Shown here piece after piece: positions 1 through 8,074 of a stretch of 38,729 nt of DNA. The notes under the pieces were generated by a model, which had not been told where the DNA came from, made no database searches, and saw only the letters and a program-made list of their open reading frames with translations. The position numbers were made by a program, and so were the translations under genes. Location: positions 1 through 38,729 of the forward strand of contig SIAQ01000042.1 in assembly GCA_009697105.1 (NCBI GenBank), in the 5' to 3' direction. How positions within the stretch are numbered: position 1 is the stretch's first letter; the number at the start of each line of letters is the position of its first letter. This DNA comes from Gemmataceae bacterium (GTDB lineage: Bacteria; Planctomycetota; Planctomycetia; Gemmatales; Gemmataceae).

Positions 1-74
1 AGCAGGCTGGCCGCCTCCTGTTCAGTGGTGACCGTTTTGGCAGCTTGTTGCGACTGTGTTGGACTCATGGACAT
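1..74 (-). CDS. Probable TssC sheath protein, N-terminal fragment (cut by window edge)
   Basis: Reading leftward from an ATG at 72-74 gives MSMSPTQSQQAAKTVTTEQE followed by AASLL, open to the window edge. A short Ser/Gln/Thr-rich leader followed by an acidic stretch and then a Ser-Leu-Leu motif is what TssC (VipB/ImpC), the large subunit of the contractile T6SS sheath, usually shows before its conserved core. An AAAGG ribosome-binding site lies about six bases upstream, which favours this ATG over the in-frame one at 66-68. The gene follows tssA with a 134-base gap and the cluster otherwise lacks a canonical TssC, so position supports the call. Only 24 full codons are visible, so another T6SS protein is possible. 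Confidence 0.5.
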   Translation of the reverse strand, partial: MSMSPTQSQQAAKTVTTEQEAASL

Positions 75-141
75 GGTACCTTTCGTTAGATTGGCGGCAT
101 CGCCTTGGCCGTTATCGCGCCGGACGGAAACTCGATTGTTT

Positions 142-197
142 ACGTTTAGCGCACGTTGGATGTTTCGACGGCACGATTTCCCGCGAGCGCTAAACGT
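142..197. repeat. Inverted repeat between tssA and the next gene
   Basis: Arms 142-152 (ACGTTTAGCGC) and 187-197 are perfect reverse complements with a 34-base loop. The right arm region contains the GCGAGCGCTAA word also found in the longer repeats near 8010 and 29313, so this looks like a degraded member of that family. Confidence 0.5.
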
Positions 198-208
198 TAA
201 CAGGCATA

Positions 209-1306
209 CTACTTCTTCCCTGGTTTGGGTGCATCGGGCGATTCGAGTCCGAGGTCTAGGTCGCGATCGAGCTGGTTCAGGACGCCCGCATCGCGAACCA
301 GCACACGCATCAAGTCAGGCAATGGCAGGCGGGCCAACTTGACGGCACGCTGCACGAGATACGCAATGGGGCTGTGCGGCTCCATCTGGAGCAGCAAGGC
401 CGAGGCATCTGCCAGCCGGGATAGCACATCTTCTCGGGTCACCGGACGCGCCATCATTTGCACGGCGGCGGGTTGAGCCGCTGGCGTTCCGGTTTCAGGC
501 GCTGGGCTACTGGTGTCTTGCGTGGACACGGGTGCCGGACCTTTCCGTTTGAGGATATGCTGGGCCAGTTCTTGGCAATCGAGCAGCGCCTTTCGAACTT
601 GGGTCAACCCCGGTGCCGCCTCGCCCATTTTTGAACCTAGCACGTCTACCAGTTCTGTCAACTCCTGGATGCTTTCGCCAATATCATTGAAAGCGGCTTG
701 GCAATATTCACGCGAGGTAGCGGTCACGGCCTGATCGAAATCGGCTGCGGTGACGGCGCCTTTCGATTCTTGAATGTCCTTCCAATGCTGCCAACCGTAA
801 CGATTCTTGGTGTCGTCATCGCCGCCCTTGCCGCCGGGCCTTGTCAATGGCGTCATGCGCAGCGTGTTCGGGAATCGCGCCCCGCGAATTTCGTCATCGA
901 GCCAAACGAACGAAGCGCCTCGCGCTTCGACATCGCCGTCTTCGATGATCGGATACATCCGATCCCAACATTCCTGCGCCAGGCGGCGCATGAGCTTCAA
1001 TCCGTCGCGTAATCCGGCGAAGCCGTGGCGTTTGACCAGTGCTTCCGTTAAGCGGGCGCTCAAAAGCGAATCTTTACTTTTTCGTGCCAGGGTGTCTTGC
1101 GTGAGTTGTTCGATCCCGGACCAATCCGCCGACTGAGGCTGTTCCGGTCGCCGCGGATCATTGGGGGCGAATTGATTGGGGTTGACTTCCTTGCGTGAGT
1201 CGTCCAATTTTTTTCGCACGTCAAATGGCAAAGGTTGGCCCGCGGGGTCGGCGCCCGCGATCGGAGCCAAGAGAGTGTCGAAATCGAGAATCGGAGGTGA
1301 CGCCAT
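209..1306 (-). CDS. tssA: T6SS protein TssA (ImpA N-terminal family)
   Basis: TssA caps and primes polymerisation of the T6SS tail tube and sheath at the baseplate. The 365-residue product begins with the typical ImpA N-terminal region: 'LLAPIAGADPAGQPL' near residue 12, then a 'W..I..LTQDTL...SKDSLLSARLTEAL' segment, and a 'CWDRMYPI.EDGD' stretch near 112 that is characteristic of the family. A Pro/Ala/Thr-rich linker (about 255-285) leads to a short C-terminal helical part with 'SRLADASALLLQMEPHSPIAYLVQRAVKLA', close to the C-terminal motif of short TssA proteins. No strong ribosome-binding site precedes the ATG. It sits between the Ala-rich 213-residue protein and the probable tssC, transcribed with the rest of the cluster. 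Confidence 0.9.
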   Translation of the reverse strand: MASPPILDFDTLLAPIAGADPAGQPLPFDVRKKLDDSRKEVNPNQFAPNDPRRPEQPQSADWSGIEQLTQDTLARKSKDSLLSARLTEALVKRHGFAGLRDGLKLMRRLAQECWDRMYPIIEDGDVEARGASFVWLDDEIRGARFPNTLRMTPLTRPGGKGGDDDTKNRYGWQHWKDIQESKGAVTAADFDQAVTATSREYCQAAFNDIGESIQELTELVDVLGSKMGEAAPGLTQVRKALLDCQELAQHILKRKGPAPVSTQDTSSPAPETGTPAAQPAAVQMMARPVTREDVLSRLADASALLLQMEPHSPIAYLVQRAVKLARLPLPDLMRVLVRDAGVLNQLDRDLDLGLESPDAPKPGKK

Positions 1307-1479
1307 GTTTCACGTGCGGAATACGACGCTTCTGGGTTGCCAAATCGCAAATCCAACAATCGAGCAACCGGAGCGTCAACTCACCTGAACAACTACATGT
1401 AGGATAGAGCAGGCGGACAACAAAAGCAACGGTGAATACCCAACAAAGCGATGGCTGGGTGGTTCGTCCAACCTCGCCG

Positions 1480-2121
1480 TCAGCGGCATGCCGATGCGGT
1501 GGAATTCGTGAAGATCGTCGGGCGAGCGGCGTCGATTTCGCCAATCCAGCCTGGCCTTCCCAGGGGCCAAACGGAGCCGAGCGGCCCGGTCTCGGACGGA
1601 TCGATCGGCGGGCCGAGGTCCTGGCTGGTGCCGTGGGCGAGCCGTTGCAGATTGTCAAAGTCCGAAATCAGGGCAGCCACGACGAGGCCAAGCGTAAAGC
1701 CATCGGCATTGGCGGCGAGCACACGACCTGCGCCGAACGCCGCCGCCACGACGTCGACGATGGCGGCTTCGCTTGGATTGCTGACGTAGGCTTCCGCATA
1801 GCCGGCGGCCTCGGCGGCACGTACCGCGGCGTATCCGGCGAAACGCGTGAACATGCACGTTTCGTCTGCCACGACGCTCGCTGATGCCGCCGCTATCGCG
1901 GCCTGACCTGGCCTGGGTTCCAAGTCTTGGCAAAACGCCACGGCGGCGGTGATGGCGCCATCCACGGCCGCCAGCTGTTCGTCTCGGCGAGGCGCGTCGC
2001 CCGCAAGTTCGAAACACGGACGGATACGTTGAGCGCAACGCACGGCGAACACGACGTTCGCACGCAATGTTAACTGAGCCAAATCGCTCAGACCGATCGA
2101 TCGAGGCGGATCGCTGTTCAT
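1480..2121 (-). CDS. Ala-rich protein of unknown function in the T6SS cluster
   Basis: A 213-residue protein that I do not recognise. It starts 27 bases after the tssB stop, has a GAGGA ribosome-binding site about nine bases before the ATG, and is followed by tssA after 173 bases, so it is placed as part of the T6SS transcript. The first 170 residues are rich in Ala and predicted helical ('AAVDGAITAAVAFCQ', 'AAIAAASASVVADETCMFTRFAGYAAVRAAEAAGYAEAY'); there is no signal peptide or transmembrane segment. The C-terminal 40 residues are Gly/Pro/Trp-containing and probably extended. A structural or chaperone role in the T6SS is inferred only from position. Confidence 0.7.
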   Translation of the reverse strand: MNSDPPRSIGLSDLAQLTLRANVVFAVRCAQRIRPCFELAGDAPRRDEQLAAVDGAITAAVAFCQDLEPRPGQAAIAAASASVVADETCMFTRFAGYAAVRAAEAAGYAEAYVSNPSEAAIVDVVAAAFGAGRVLAANADGFTLGLVVAALISDFDNLQRLAHGTSQDLGPPIDPSETGPLGSVWPLGRPGWIGEIDAARPTIFTNSTASACR

Positions 2122-2148
2122 GGCAGTGTCCTCATCGGCTATCGTGAA

Positions 2149-3072
2149 TCATCCAGGCGTCTGCCCACCGCCCGTCGGTGGCGGAGCTGGTGGCAGCACG
2201 GGTGGTGCACTAGCCGTGGGTGCTGGCGGTTTCGGCGCGGGGGGGGCAGCGCTCGGCGGGGCCGGTGGCCCACCAGCAGGCGCGGGCGGTCTTGGTGCTG
2301 GCGCTGCGCCGGCAGGTGCGGGTGGCCTCGGTACGGGGGCAGCATCCGGCGGAGCCGGTATTGCGGTGGCGCCCGGTGGCGCAGGCGGCCTCGGTACTGC
2401 GGTGGCGCCCGGTGGCGCAGGCGGCCTCGGTACTGCGGTGGCGCCCGGTGGCGCAGGCGGCCTCGGTACTGCGGTGACGCCCGGTGGTGCTGGAAGCATC
2501 GGCGCCGGTGGTTTCGCGGCCTGAACAGGCGCCGGAACAGGTGGTTTCGTTACAGCGGCGACCGGCGATTTGCCCGTCTGTTTGTCAATCAACTGGCCCA
2601 CTGCGGCGGCCTTCTCCTGATTCCCCAGAATGCCTTCGAGCAACTCGCCCAGCTTATCGTTTCCTTCCATGCGGCTTAGAAGTTGCGTCAACTCCTGACG
2701 CATTTCCAGCAGTTGCTTCAGCGGCTCAATCTGCTCGGCCACGCGGGCGGGTTCAAAGTCGTCGATATGCTTGAAGTTCAATTCAACGGCTAATTTGCTG
2801 CCGGGTTCCGTCAATTTGTTGGGAACCTGCAATGCGAGCCGAGCACCGGAACGAGCCAATACCTCGTTGAAATTGTCGCGATCGATGTAGACAGCCTTGC
2901 GGTCCTTGAGGCCCGCCAGCGGTTGCTTCGGCTGCCCTGACAAGTCGGCGAGGACGCCGACCACGAACGGCAACTCGGTTTTCTTCAACGCCCCGCCGGT
3001 CTCCACATCATAGGTAATATGCACCCGAGGGCGTCGCACCCGATCGAGTTTATGTTGCAAGCTCTCTACCAT
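2149..3072 (-). CDS. tssB: T6SS sheath small subunit TssB with proline-rich repeat tail
   Basis: TssB (VipA/ImpB) pairs with TssC to build the contractile sheath. Residues 1-165 match the family: 'VRRPRVHITYDVETGGALKKTELPFVVGVLADLSG' near the start, 'FNEVLARSGARLALQVPNKL' and 'LAVELNFKHIDDFEPARVAEQIEPLKQLLEMRQEL' follow in the expected order. Usual TssB proteins end near residue 165-175. This one continues for about 140 residues of Pro/Ala/Gly-rich sequence, including three perfect 12-residue repeats (PPAPPGATAVPR) encoded by a 36-bp tandem repeat. A GGGAGA ribosome-binding site and a TATAAT-type promoter lie upstream. The tail is unusual for a sheath protein that must pack densely; it may be displayed on the outside of the sheath or be trimmed. 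Confidence 0.93.
   Translation of the reverse strand: MVESLQHKLDRVRRPRVHITYDVETGGALKKTELPFVVGVLADLSGQPKQPLAGLKDRKAVYIDRDNFNEVLARSGARLALQVPNKLTEPGSKLAVELNFKHIDDFEPARVAEQIEPLKQLLEMRQELTQLLSRMEGNDKLGELLEGILGNQEKAAAVGQLIDKQTGKSPVAAVTKPPVPAPVQAAKPPAPMLPAPPGVTAVPRPPAPPGATAVPRPPAPPGATAVPRPPAPPGATAIPAPPDAAPVPRPPAPAGAAPAPRPPAPAGGPPAPPSAAPPAPKPPAPTASAPPVLPPAPPPTGGGQTPG
2363..2491. repeat. 36-bp tandem repeat inside tssB
   Basis: Three identical 36-bp units occupy 2363-2398, 2399-2434 and 2435-2470, followed by a partial, diverged unit to about 2491. They encode three copies of a 12-residue Pro/Ala/Gly unit in the TssB tail. Identical DNA, not just protein, suggests recent slippage or recombination, so copy number may vary between strains. 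Confidence 0.9.
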
Positions 3073-3133
3073 AAACCACTCTCCCGTTTGGAAACGATCT
3101 CATTGCCAACACGCTGCCAGAGATGCTCCGCAA

Positions 3134-3162
3134 ATTATACTCCGCGCGGCCAGGAATGGCAC
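3134..3162 (-). promoter_or_regulatory. Candidate promoter upstream of tssB
   Basis: On the minus strand a perfect TATAAT (3134-3139) is preceded by a 17-base spacer and GTGCCA (3157-3162) as a weak -35. It lies about 62 bases before the tssB start. The flanking CGCGCGGAGTATAATT matches a site near 11112-11127 over all 16 bases, and TCCTG in the spacer is also shared. Confidence 0.45.
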
Positions 3163-3242
3163 GCGCGAGTGAGTGAATTTTCGTGTTCTCGTTGCCATCA
3201 CGCGGGGTGTGACGGCAACGACAATCGGCACGGACTGACCGA

Positions 3243-4727
3243 TCACTCCAACGCCTTCAGCATCGCAGCCAGATCCGGGTCCATCTCTTCCTCAACTGGA
3301 AGTGGCTCCGGCGCGGCCGGGGCGGCAGGTGCGGCAGGCGGCGGAGCAGCAGCGACGGGCGCCCGTATCGATTGCGGCGGCGGGGCAGCCAGCTGCGGCA
3401 AAAGCACACTTGGTTGAAGCGTTGGCCTCGCCGGCGGTGGTGGCGAAGTCACCAGGCTCACCTTCGGTGTCGATGGTGCCGCTGGCCTCGGCGCCACCGG
3501 TGCGATACCCGGCTGACTCCAATGACCTCGCAATTCGCTCGCCGGTTGACCCTGCGGCGGCTGAGCGAGTGACCCAAAGCGCAACAATTGCAACGCTCCC
3601 TTGCCGCGCACACTCAAGAAAGACATCAGACCACGCTTGGTGAGCTGCTCGGTAATGGGCCGGTCCAACCACGCCTCGGCCAGCGTGACTTCCTCTTCGC
3701 CGTCTTGCATCGTAACGTGAATCGGCAAATCTTCGACGTCAAGAACCACACCTGGCTTGCTCGCCCAACCCGTTTTTTGAAAGCCGTGGGCCAACAACGC
3801 GGCACATGCAAACGCGGGGTTGCCCCAAAGATATTGGCTACGATCCGGCGGCGAGGACAGCTCCTCAAACGCAAAGCGATCGATCGATCGCGTGTTCTCG
3901 CCATACGGCTGGCGGAGCAAAAATCGCGGCACCGGCACGCCCAGCATCGACGCCTCCGGAAGCTGACGCAGCGCCTGCCACGCAGCCGAGTCGTCTGGAC
4001 TTAACGCATAGGTCGCATCGAGCACCTGCGGACCGACCGTGGTCAGGAACGGGGCGTTCGCGCGACCGGCGATCTTTGCCAGTCGGCCAAGTATCTCGAT
4101 ATACGGCGCGGACAGGTAGAACGTGTAATTACCCACAATCGCCGCCAAGGGGTTTCCCTGTGGCCCGCGAATGCTCTTCTCGATCAGCAAGTGATTGAGC
4201 GCGCTGTTCGCTACATTCTCATGCGTCTTGATGTCGCCCCACATTTCCTCGAACGACACATCCGCCAATAATACTTCGACCTTGCCCTTCGCTGCCCGGC
4301 CTATCAACCAATCGAGTCCGCGCCAGGCCGATTCGAGGGCCTGAAAGTCTGCATGATGCAGCAGCGGATTCAGCAGTGCGGATTTTTCGTCGGCATCAAA
4401 GGCGTTAGCTATTTGAGCTACACGGTCATGAATCTGGTCGGGGTGAAAATCGTCCAGCGACGCAAACGGCAGAGCGATAAGCTCGCCACGCGCGCCAATT
4501 GGCAGATGCAGGCACACACCCAATTTCGCCATCCACTCGTCGAGATTCTCGCGGGTGACACGAATCAGCCGGCGCGCGGCAATATCCTTGGAAAGCCCCG
4601 TCATGCCGCGATTCTGGCGTCCGGTATAGTCAGCCAGGACGACAATGCGAAACGGCGCGTCGGGCTTGGCAGGCTCGATTGGCACGCCGGGGATTTGCAA
4701 TGTTCCAAATGAAATTTTTTCGGCCAT
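3243..4727 (-). CDS. TssB/TssC-like contractile sheath protein
   Basis: A 494-residue protein that combines a TssB-like start ('FRIVVLADYTGRQNRG', 'RRLIRVTRENLDEWMAKLG', 'LPFASLDDFHPDQIHDRV') with the first half of TssC ('LLNPLLHHADFQALESAWRGLDWLI', 'FEEMWGDIKTHENV', 'GNYTFYLSAPYIEILGRLAKIAGRANAPFL'). Later segments 'MLGVPVPRFLLRQPYGE' and 'YLWGNPAFACAALLAHGF' match the TssC core. The last 100 residues are a Pro/Ala-rich low-complexity tail ending in an acidic motif. Because tssB and a probable tssC are also present, this is an extra sheath-type paralogue and not the standard large subunit. It could be a sheath end-cap or baseplate adaptor; that role is inferred. A CGGAG ribosome-binding site precedes the ATG. 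Confidence 0.85.
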   Translation of the reverse strand: MAEKISFGTLQIPGVPIEPAKPDAPFRIVVLADYTGRQNRGMTGLSKDIAARRLIRVTRENLDEWMAKLGVCLHLPIGARGELIALPFASLDDFHPDQIHDRVAQIANAFDADEKSALLNPLLHHADFQALESAWRGLDWLIGRAAKGKVEVLLADVSFEEMWGDIKTHENVANSALNHLLIEKSIRGPQGNPLAAIVGNYTFYLSAPYIEILGRLAKIAGRANAPFLTTVGPQVLDATYALSPDDSAAWQALRQLPEASMLGVPVPRFLLRQPYGENTRSIDRFAFEELSSPPDRSQYLWGNPAFACAALLAHGFQKTGWASKPGVVLDVEDLPIHVTMQDGEEEVTLAEAWLDRPITEQLTKRGLMSFLSVRGKGALQLLRFGSLAQPPQGQPASELRGHWSQPGIAPVAPRPAAPSTPKVSLVTSPPPPARPTLQPSVLLPQLAAPPPQSIRAPVAAAPPPAAPAAPAAPEPLPVEEEMDPDLAAMLKALE

Positions 4728-4778
4728 CGCTTCAACTCCGCATGCGATACCCTGCGAGCGGTTGAGATTGTCGCATTT

Positions 4779-4836
4779 CAGAGCCTGAGCGTCAGCGAAG
4801 GGCCGCGTTGTGCCCTTCGCTGGCGCTCAGGCTCTG
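4779..4836. repeat. Inverted repeat, GAGCCTGAGCG family
   Basis: Arms 4779-4802 and 4813-4836 are reverse complements at 23 of 24 positions with a 10-base loop. The core word GAGCCTGAGCGYCAGCGAA is shared with the repeat at 8893-8963. It lies between the PAAR gene and the sheath-like gene. Confidence 0.85.
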
Positions 4837-4895
4837 ACCAGACAGACGCATCCGCAAACCTGCCGCTTACACGGCTACGCTAGCCAATATCCACT

Positions 4896-5186
4896 TCAAC
4901 CGACGAGGACAGCCGGGAATCCCACGGTAATCACGCCGCCATGCACGGTTGGATCGCCCATGCGTGCCGCGGGCAAGCCGCCGAACATCGTTGTCGCCCC
5001 ACCTGGAAGGATGACATCGGGCGGCCCGACGCACGTCACCATATCCGTAGCGCGAGCCACGGGCATGCCGCCGATCAACACCGTCGGACATCCTGGAGGC
5101 AGAATCGGCCCGCCGACGTGCGGCACGAGAACCGTGACCATCGGACACAGGTGCAGATCGCCTACACGCGCTACAGGTTGACCCAT
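4896..5186 (-). CDS. PAAR-domain T6SS spike tip protein
   Basis: PAAR proteins form the sharp metal-stabilised cone that caps VgrG and carries effectors. The 96-residue product is a single PAAR domain with the usual alternating 'G.P.AR..D' motifs: 'QPVARVGDLHLCPM', 'GGPILPPGCPTVLIGGMPVARATDMVTC' and 'GLPAARMGDPTVHGG'. His and Cys residues (H12, C14, C50 region, H82) are candidates for the metal site. There is no C-terminal effector domain, so any cargo must bind non-covalently. It lies two genes downstream of vgrG in the same direction, with a GGAGAA ribosome-binding site. Confidence 0.93.
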   Translation of the reverse strand: MGQPVARVGDLHLCPMVTVLVPHVGGPILPPGCPTVLIGGMPVARATDMVTCVGPPDVILPGGATTMFGGLPAARMGDPTVHGGVITVGFPAVLVG

Positions 5187-5203
5187 GGGAATTCTCCAGA
5201 GCG

Positions 5204-5277
5204 TTCTTAGTCCGTAGTCCGTAGCCCTTGGTCAGTAACCTCGCGTTCGCAATGATCCACGGACTACGGACTAAGAA
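5204..5277. repeat. Inverted repeat, GTCCGTAGTCC family
   Basis: Arms 5204-5222 and 5259-5277 are perfect 19-bp reverse complements around a 36-base loop. The same TCCGTAGTCCGT word builds the repeat at 18740-18813. Further copies of an AACTAA word follow to 5298, and the stop codon of the neighbouring gene is formed by this word array. Confidence 0.85.
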
Positions 5278-5298
5278 CTAATAACTAAGAACTAAGGA

Positions 5299-5871
5299 CT
5301 ACTTCCACTTATTCTTCCCCGCCGCCACGTCGCTTCCTAGCGTCAAGAATTGGCGGAATTTCGGCTCGATCTTGGCGGCATCGGCGACGGCGGCGAGGAC
5401 GATCGCGTTGCCAGCGGTTGTGGCAGACAGGCCCTCGGGCGCGAGCACGGCGGCATATTTCGCGGGGCCCATGCTGCCTTCGCTGAAGAAGATCGCTTCA
5501 CACGTCAATCCCACCGGCGTGCCTACGCCGGCGACTTGGGCGGCGGCGTGCGCGGCTCGCCGTTTTTCATCGCTCGGGCTGGCGACCCACGCCTCCGCCG
5601 CCTGCTGGGCTGCCGCGACCGGGGCCGGGGGTGTCACGCCCTTTTCGGGACGACTGCAAAGGCACGCCCACCAGATCGTTTCGCGCTTCGGCATGCTATG
5701 AGCCTGAAAGCGCACGGCATCCGCGAAGTGCTTTTTCTCGATCAGCAAATCCAGGAATTGCTTCGGCTTCATGTCGGCACGAAGCAACGGAGCCGCCGCC
5801 GGCGTCAGCGGACATTTTTGGCAAATCTCCGCTGCCGTCTTCGCTTCTTTGGGTTTTGTTTCGGTGCTCAT
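5299..5871 (-). CDS. Small T6SS spike-associated protein (resembles DUF6931)
   Basis: A 190-residue cytoplasmic protein between vgrG and the PAAR gene. A helical N-terminal part has 'MKPKQFLDLLIEKKHFADAVRFQAHSMPKRETIWWACLCSR'; the Trp-Trp-Ala-Cys-Leu-Cys stretch is the most distinctive element. A central helical region with 'ADEWVASPSDEKRRAAHAAA'-like sequence and a final 'KFRQFLTLGSDVAAGKNKWK' follow. From memory it resembles the family named DUF6931, often found beside T6SS spike genes in planctomycetes; I could not verify this. A chaperone or adaptor for the spike is inferred from position only. Confidence 0.75.
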   Translation of the reverse strand: MSTETKPKEAKTAAEICQKCPLTPAAAPLLRADMKPKQFLDLLIEKKHFADAVRFQAHSMPKRETIWWACLCSRPEKGVTPPAPVAAAQQAAEAWVASPSDEKRRAAHAAAQVAGVGTPVGLTCEAIFFSEGSMGPAKYAAVLAPEGLSATTAGNAIVLAAVADAAKIEPKFRQFLTLGSDVAAGKNKWK

Positions 5872-5902
5872 GTTATTCGTCCGTGGTCCTTAGTGATTCG
5901 CA

Positions 5903-5991
5903 AAGCCCAGGGGTGAGGTACTCCGAACCCCTGGGATGGACCCACCTCACAGGTTGACCCCAAGGGTTCGGAGTACCTCACCCTTGGGCTT
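5903..5991. repeat. Paired 33-nt hairpin units in inverted orientation
   Basis: Units 5903-5935 and 5959-5991 are inverted copies (31 of 33 positions). Each unit also folds on itself: stem CCCAGGGG/CCCCTGGG in the first, CCCAAGGG/CCCTTGGG in the second (read on the minus strand), around the constant 14-base loop TGAGGTACTCCGAA. The same unit recurs at 27880-27961 and 38248-38280. Confidence 0.9.
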
Positions 5992-5996
5992 GCATA

Positions 5997-7964
5997 TCAA
6001 TTAATCATCGTAATCCCGCCCTTGAGGGTTAACGTGCCGTCGCCGTTTACGGTCGTCATGGCTGATTTGAGATCGATGGTGGCTTGCCCCTCGATCTTGA
6101 CCATGATTCCTTTGATGGTGATACCTTGCTGGTTGATTGTAATGCTGTTTCCGCCGACCGTCAATTCGATGGACTGGGCGGCCTCGGTGCTGCTCTTGCC
6201 CGCGCTGATTTTGGTGGTGTCGTTGCCGGTTTTTATGGTCGCGGAGCGGTCCTTGTGGATTTCGACGGTCTGACTGCCCTCAGCGGCGCTGGGGCCGCCG
6301 ACTTTAAGCGTTTCATTGTTTTTTACGACTAAATTGAAGTCTTTCTGCGCCTGAATGAATAGCTCCTCCGATCCCGCCTTGTCTTCAAAGCGAAGCTCGT
6401 TGAACTGGTCAGCACCGCCGCCTGGGCTGCTTCGGCTTTTGAAGCCGCTCTGGGTCTTGCTGCCGGGCAGGCCATAGGTCGGCATCGTGTTGGCGTTGAA
6501 GACGCTGCCGATGATGATCGGTTGGTCCGGGTCTCCGTCCACGAACGCGACGATGACTTCTTGGCCAACGCGGGGAATGTTGATCATGCCGAATTGTTTG
6601 CCGGCCGCGCTCGTGGCAACTCGAACCCAGCATGAGCTGCTGGCGTTTTGTTGGTCTTCGCGGTCCCAGCGAAACTGCACCTTCACTCGGCCATATTTGT
6701 CGGGGAATATCTCTTCGCCCGGAGGACCGACGACGGTCGCCGTCTGCGTGCCTTGCACGCGAGTTTTTTGTGTCTTTCGTTGCGGACGGTACGGAAGCGC
6801 GAACGGGATGCAGCGAAAGGAGTTGGCATAGACAGGCACGGGTTCCTCCGATGTCGCCGGAGCGTAGGTGCCTTCGATACTGGCCTTATGTTCCACTTCG
6901 GTCAGGACGTAGTCTCCATTAGCATCGAAATGTTCGATGAGCGTAAACTTGTGGCCGGCGGTCAACAGGCGACAGTCGCTCTGCGCCTCGATGATCAACC
7001 CCGCGGCCGCCTCCTCCTGCATGCGAATGTGGACGGTTCGAATGTTGTCTTGATAGAGGTTCCTCAACTCGCCAGCCTGAGCCGATCCGCCCGAATCCAC
7101 GCCGTCGAAACGCCGAGCGTAGCCGCCGGGGAAATCGTAGTTTTCCAGATTGGCATTGATGCCAAGGTTGAACTTGTGGCTCACCGTGCCCGACTGCACC
7201 GCGTCGGTGATCGGATCGTCGGCTTCGAGATTATCGTCGGGCAGCTCAAAGGAATGATCGCGCAGCGTATGCTTCCCGGTGCGGATCTCCTGGCTCTTGA
7301 CCCATTTGTCAATGCGTTCGTCTTCGCGTGCGCCGGCGCCAACTTCTTCTTCGTACTTGATCGACGCCGGTCCTGGCACCGCGGGATGGCTTCCCGGCGT
7401 ATTGGCCAAGACCATCTGATGACTACTCTCGGTGTGTTTGAAGAAGTAGTAAATGCCCTCTTCTTCCATCAGCCGGCTCGCGAAATCAAAGTCCGACTCA
7501 CGGTGCTGAACACAGAAATTCCGTTTTGCAAAAGTGCCCTGGATTTCACTGACGAAGTCCATCCCATCGAACACTTCTTTGAGGATGTCTGGTATCGATT
7601 TTTGCTGAAACATTCGACTTCGGATGCTCTTGGTCAGCAACCAAATTTGAGGCACAAGTTCGGCTTCAAAGCGAATCATCGACGAACTCTGGTCCAGCCC
7701 TTTCACACGCTGCCCCTGACTGAATCGGCTGATGATGCCGTTGAAGTAACGCGGCGTATCGCCCGCGGTGAAGGTAACCGTCGCATTTTGGCCCAGAATC
7801 TTGTCGAACTTAACTTGCGTCGGGTCCGCGGCATACATCCCGAGCTTGAAACGGAATAGCTGAGAAATCGCTTCTTTGCCGGAGAACGTGTCGAGCAATA
7901 ACACGTCCTGGCCAAGCGGCGTCGTTATCGCCATGAAGCGGCCATCTTGTGTTTGGGTAGGCAT
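5997..7964 (-). CDS. vgrG: T6SS spike protein VgrG (TssI)
   Basis: VgrG trimers form the spike at the head of the T6SS tube. The 655-residue protein has the gp27-like N-terminal part ('LFRFKLGMYAAD', 'FNGIISRFSQG', 'IRFEAELVPQIWLL', 'ILKEVFDGM', 'SRLMEEEGIYYFFKH'), the gp5-like OB fold ('ATVVGPPGEEIFPDKYGRVK', 'FRWDRED', 'CWVRVATSAAGKQFGMINIPRVGQEVIVAFVDGDPDQPIIIGSVFN') and a C-terminal repetitive beta-helix. It stops without an extra effector domain, so effectors are likely carried through the PAAR protein or by separate genes. The ATG at 7962-7964 was chosen for its AGGAG six bases upstream; an ATG four bases earlier is out of frame. Confidence 0.97.
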   Translation of the reverse strand: MPTQTQDGRFMAITTPLGQDVLLLDTFSGKEAISQLFRFKLGMYAADPTQVKFDKILGQNATVTFTAGDTPRYFNGIISRFSQGQRVKGLDQSSSMIRFEAELVPQIWLLTKSIRSRMFQQKSIPDILKEVFDGMDFVSEIQGTFAKRNFCVQHRESDFDFASRLMEEEGIYYFFKHTESSHQMVLANTPGSHPAVPGPASIKYEEEVGAGAREDERIDKWVKSQEIRTGKHTLRDHSFELPDDNLEADDPITDAVQSGTVSHKFNLGINANLENYDFPGGYARRFDGVDSGGSAQAGELRNLYQDNIRTVHIRMQEEAAAGLIIEAQSDCRLLTAGHKFTLIEHFDANGDYVLTEVEHKASIEGTYAPATSEEPVPVYANSFRCIPFALPYRPQRKTQKTRVQGTQTATVVGPPGEEIFPDKYGRVKVQFRWDREDQQNASSSCWVRVATSAAGKQFGMINIPRVGQEVIVAFVDGDPDQPIIIGSVFNANTMPTYGLPGSKTQSGFKSRSSPGGGADQFNELRFEDKAGSEELFIQAQKDFNLVVKNNETLKVGGPSAAEGSQTVEIHKDRSATIKTGNDTTKISAGKSSTEAAQSIELTVGGNSITINQQGITIKGIMVKIEGQATIDLKSAMTTVNGDGTLTLKGGITMIN

Positions 7965-8009
7965 GCATCGCTCCTGTTGGGTGATTCACATTCGCTTCCC
8001 GATTTTGTA

Positions 8010-8070
8010 TTTCCGCTTGCGGCTTAGCGCTCGGATGATCCCAAGTTGAGCGCAAAGCCGCAAGCGGAAA
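8010..8070. repeat. Inverted repeat, CCGCTTGCGGCTTAGCGC family
   Basis: Arms 8010-8031 and 8049-8070 match at 21 of 22 positions. The same word gives a perfect 22-bp repeat at 29313-29366 and a shorter relic near 142-197. It lies between tagJ and vgrG. Confidence 0.85.
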
Positions 8071-8074
8071 CCGG

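Noticed and set aside
2363..2491. CRISPR array
   Set aside because: The 36-bp units are contiguous without spacers and lie in frame inside tssB.
5903..5991. Ordinary rho-independent terminator
   Set aside because: There is no T tract at either side, and the unit recurs elsewhere with a conserved loop, which fits a dispersed element better.
6648..7859. 403-codon plus-strand open frame opposite vgrG
   Set aside because: It is a shadow of vgrG with no recognisable domain; the minus-strand gene is certain.
5997..7964. Effector domain fused to VgrG
   Set aside because: The sequence ends in the standard beta-helix; no extra domain follows.
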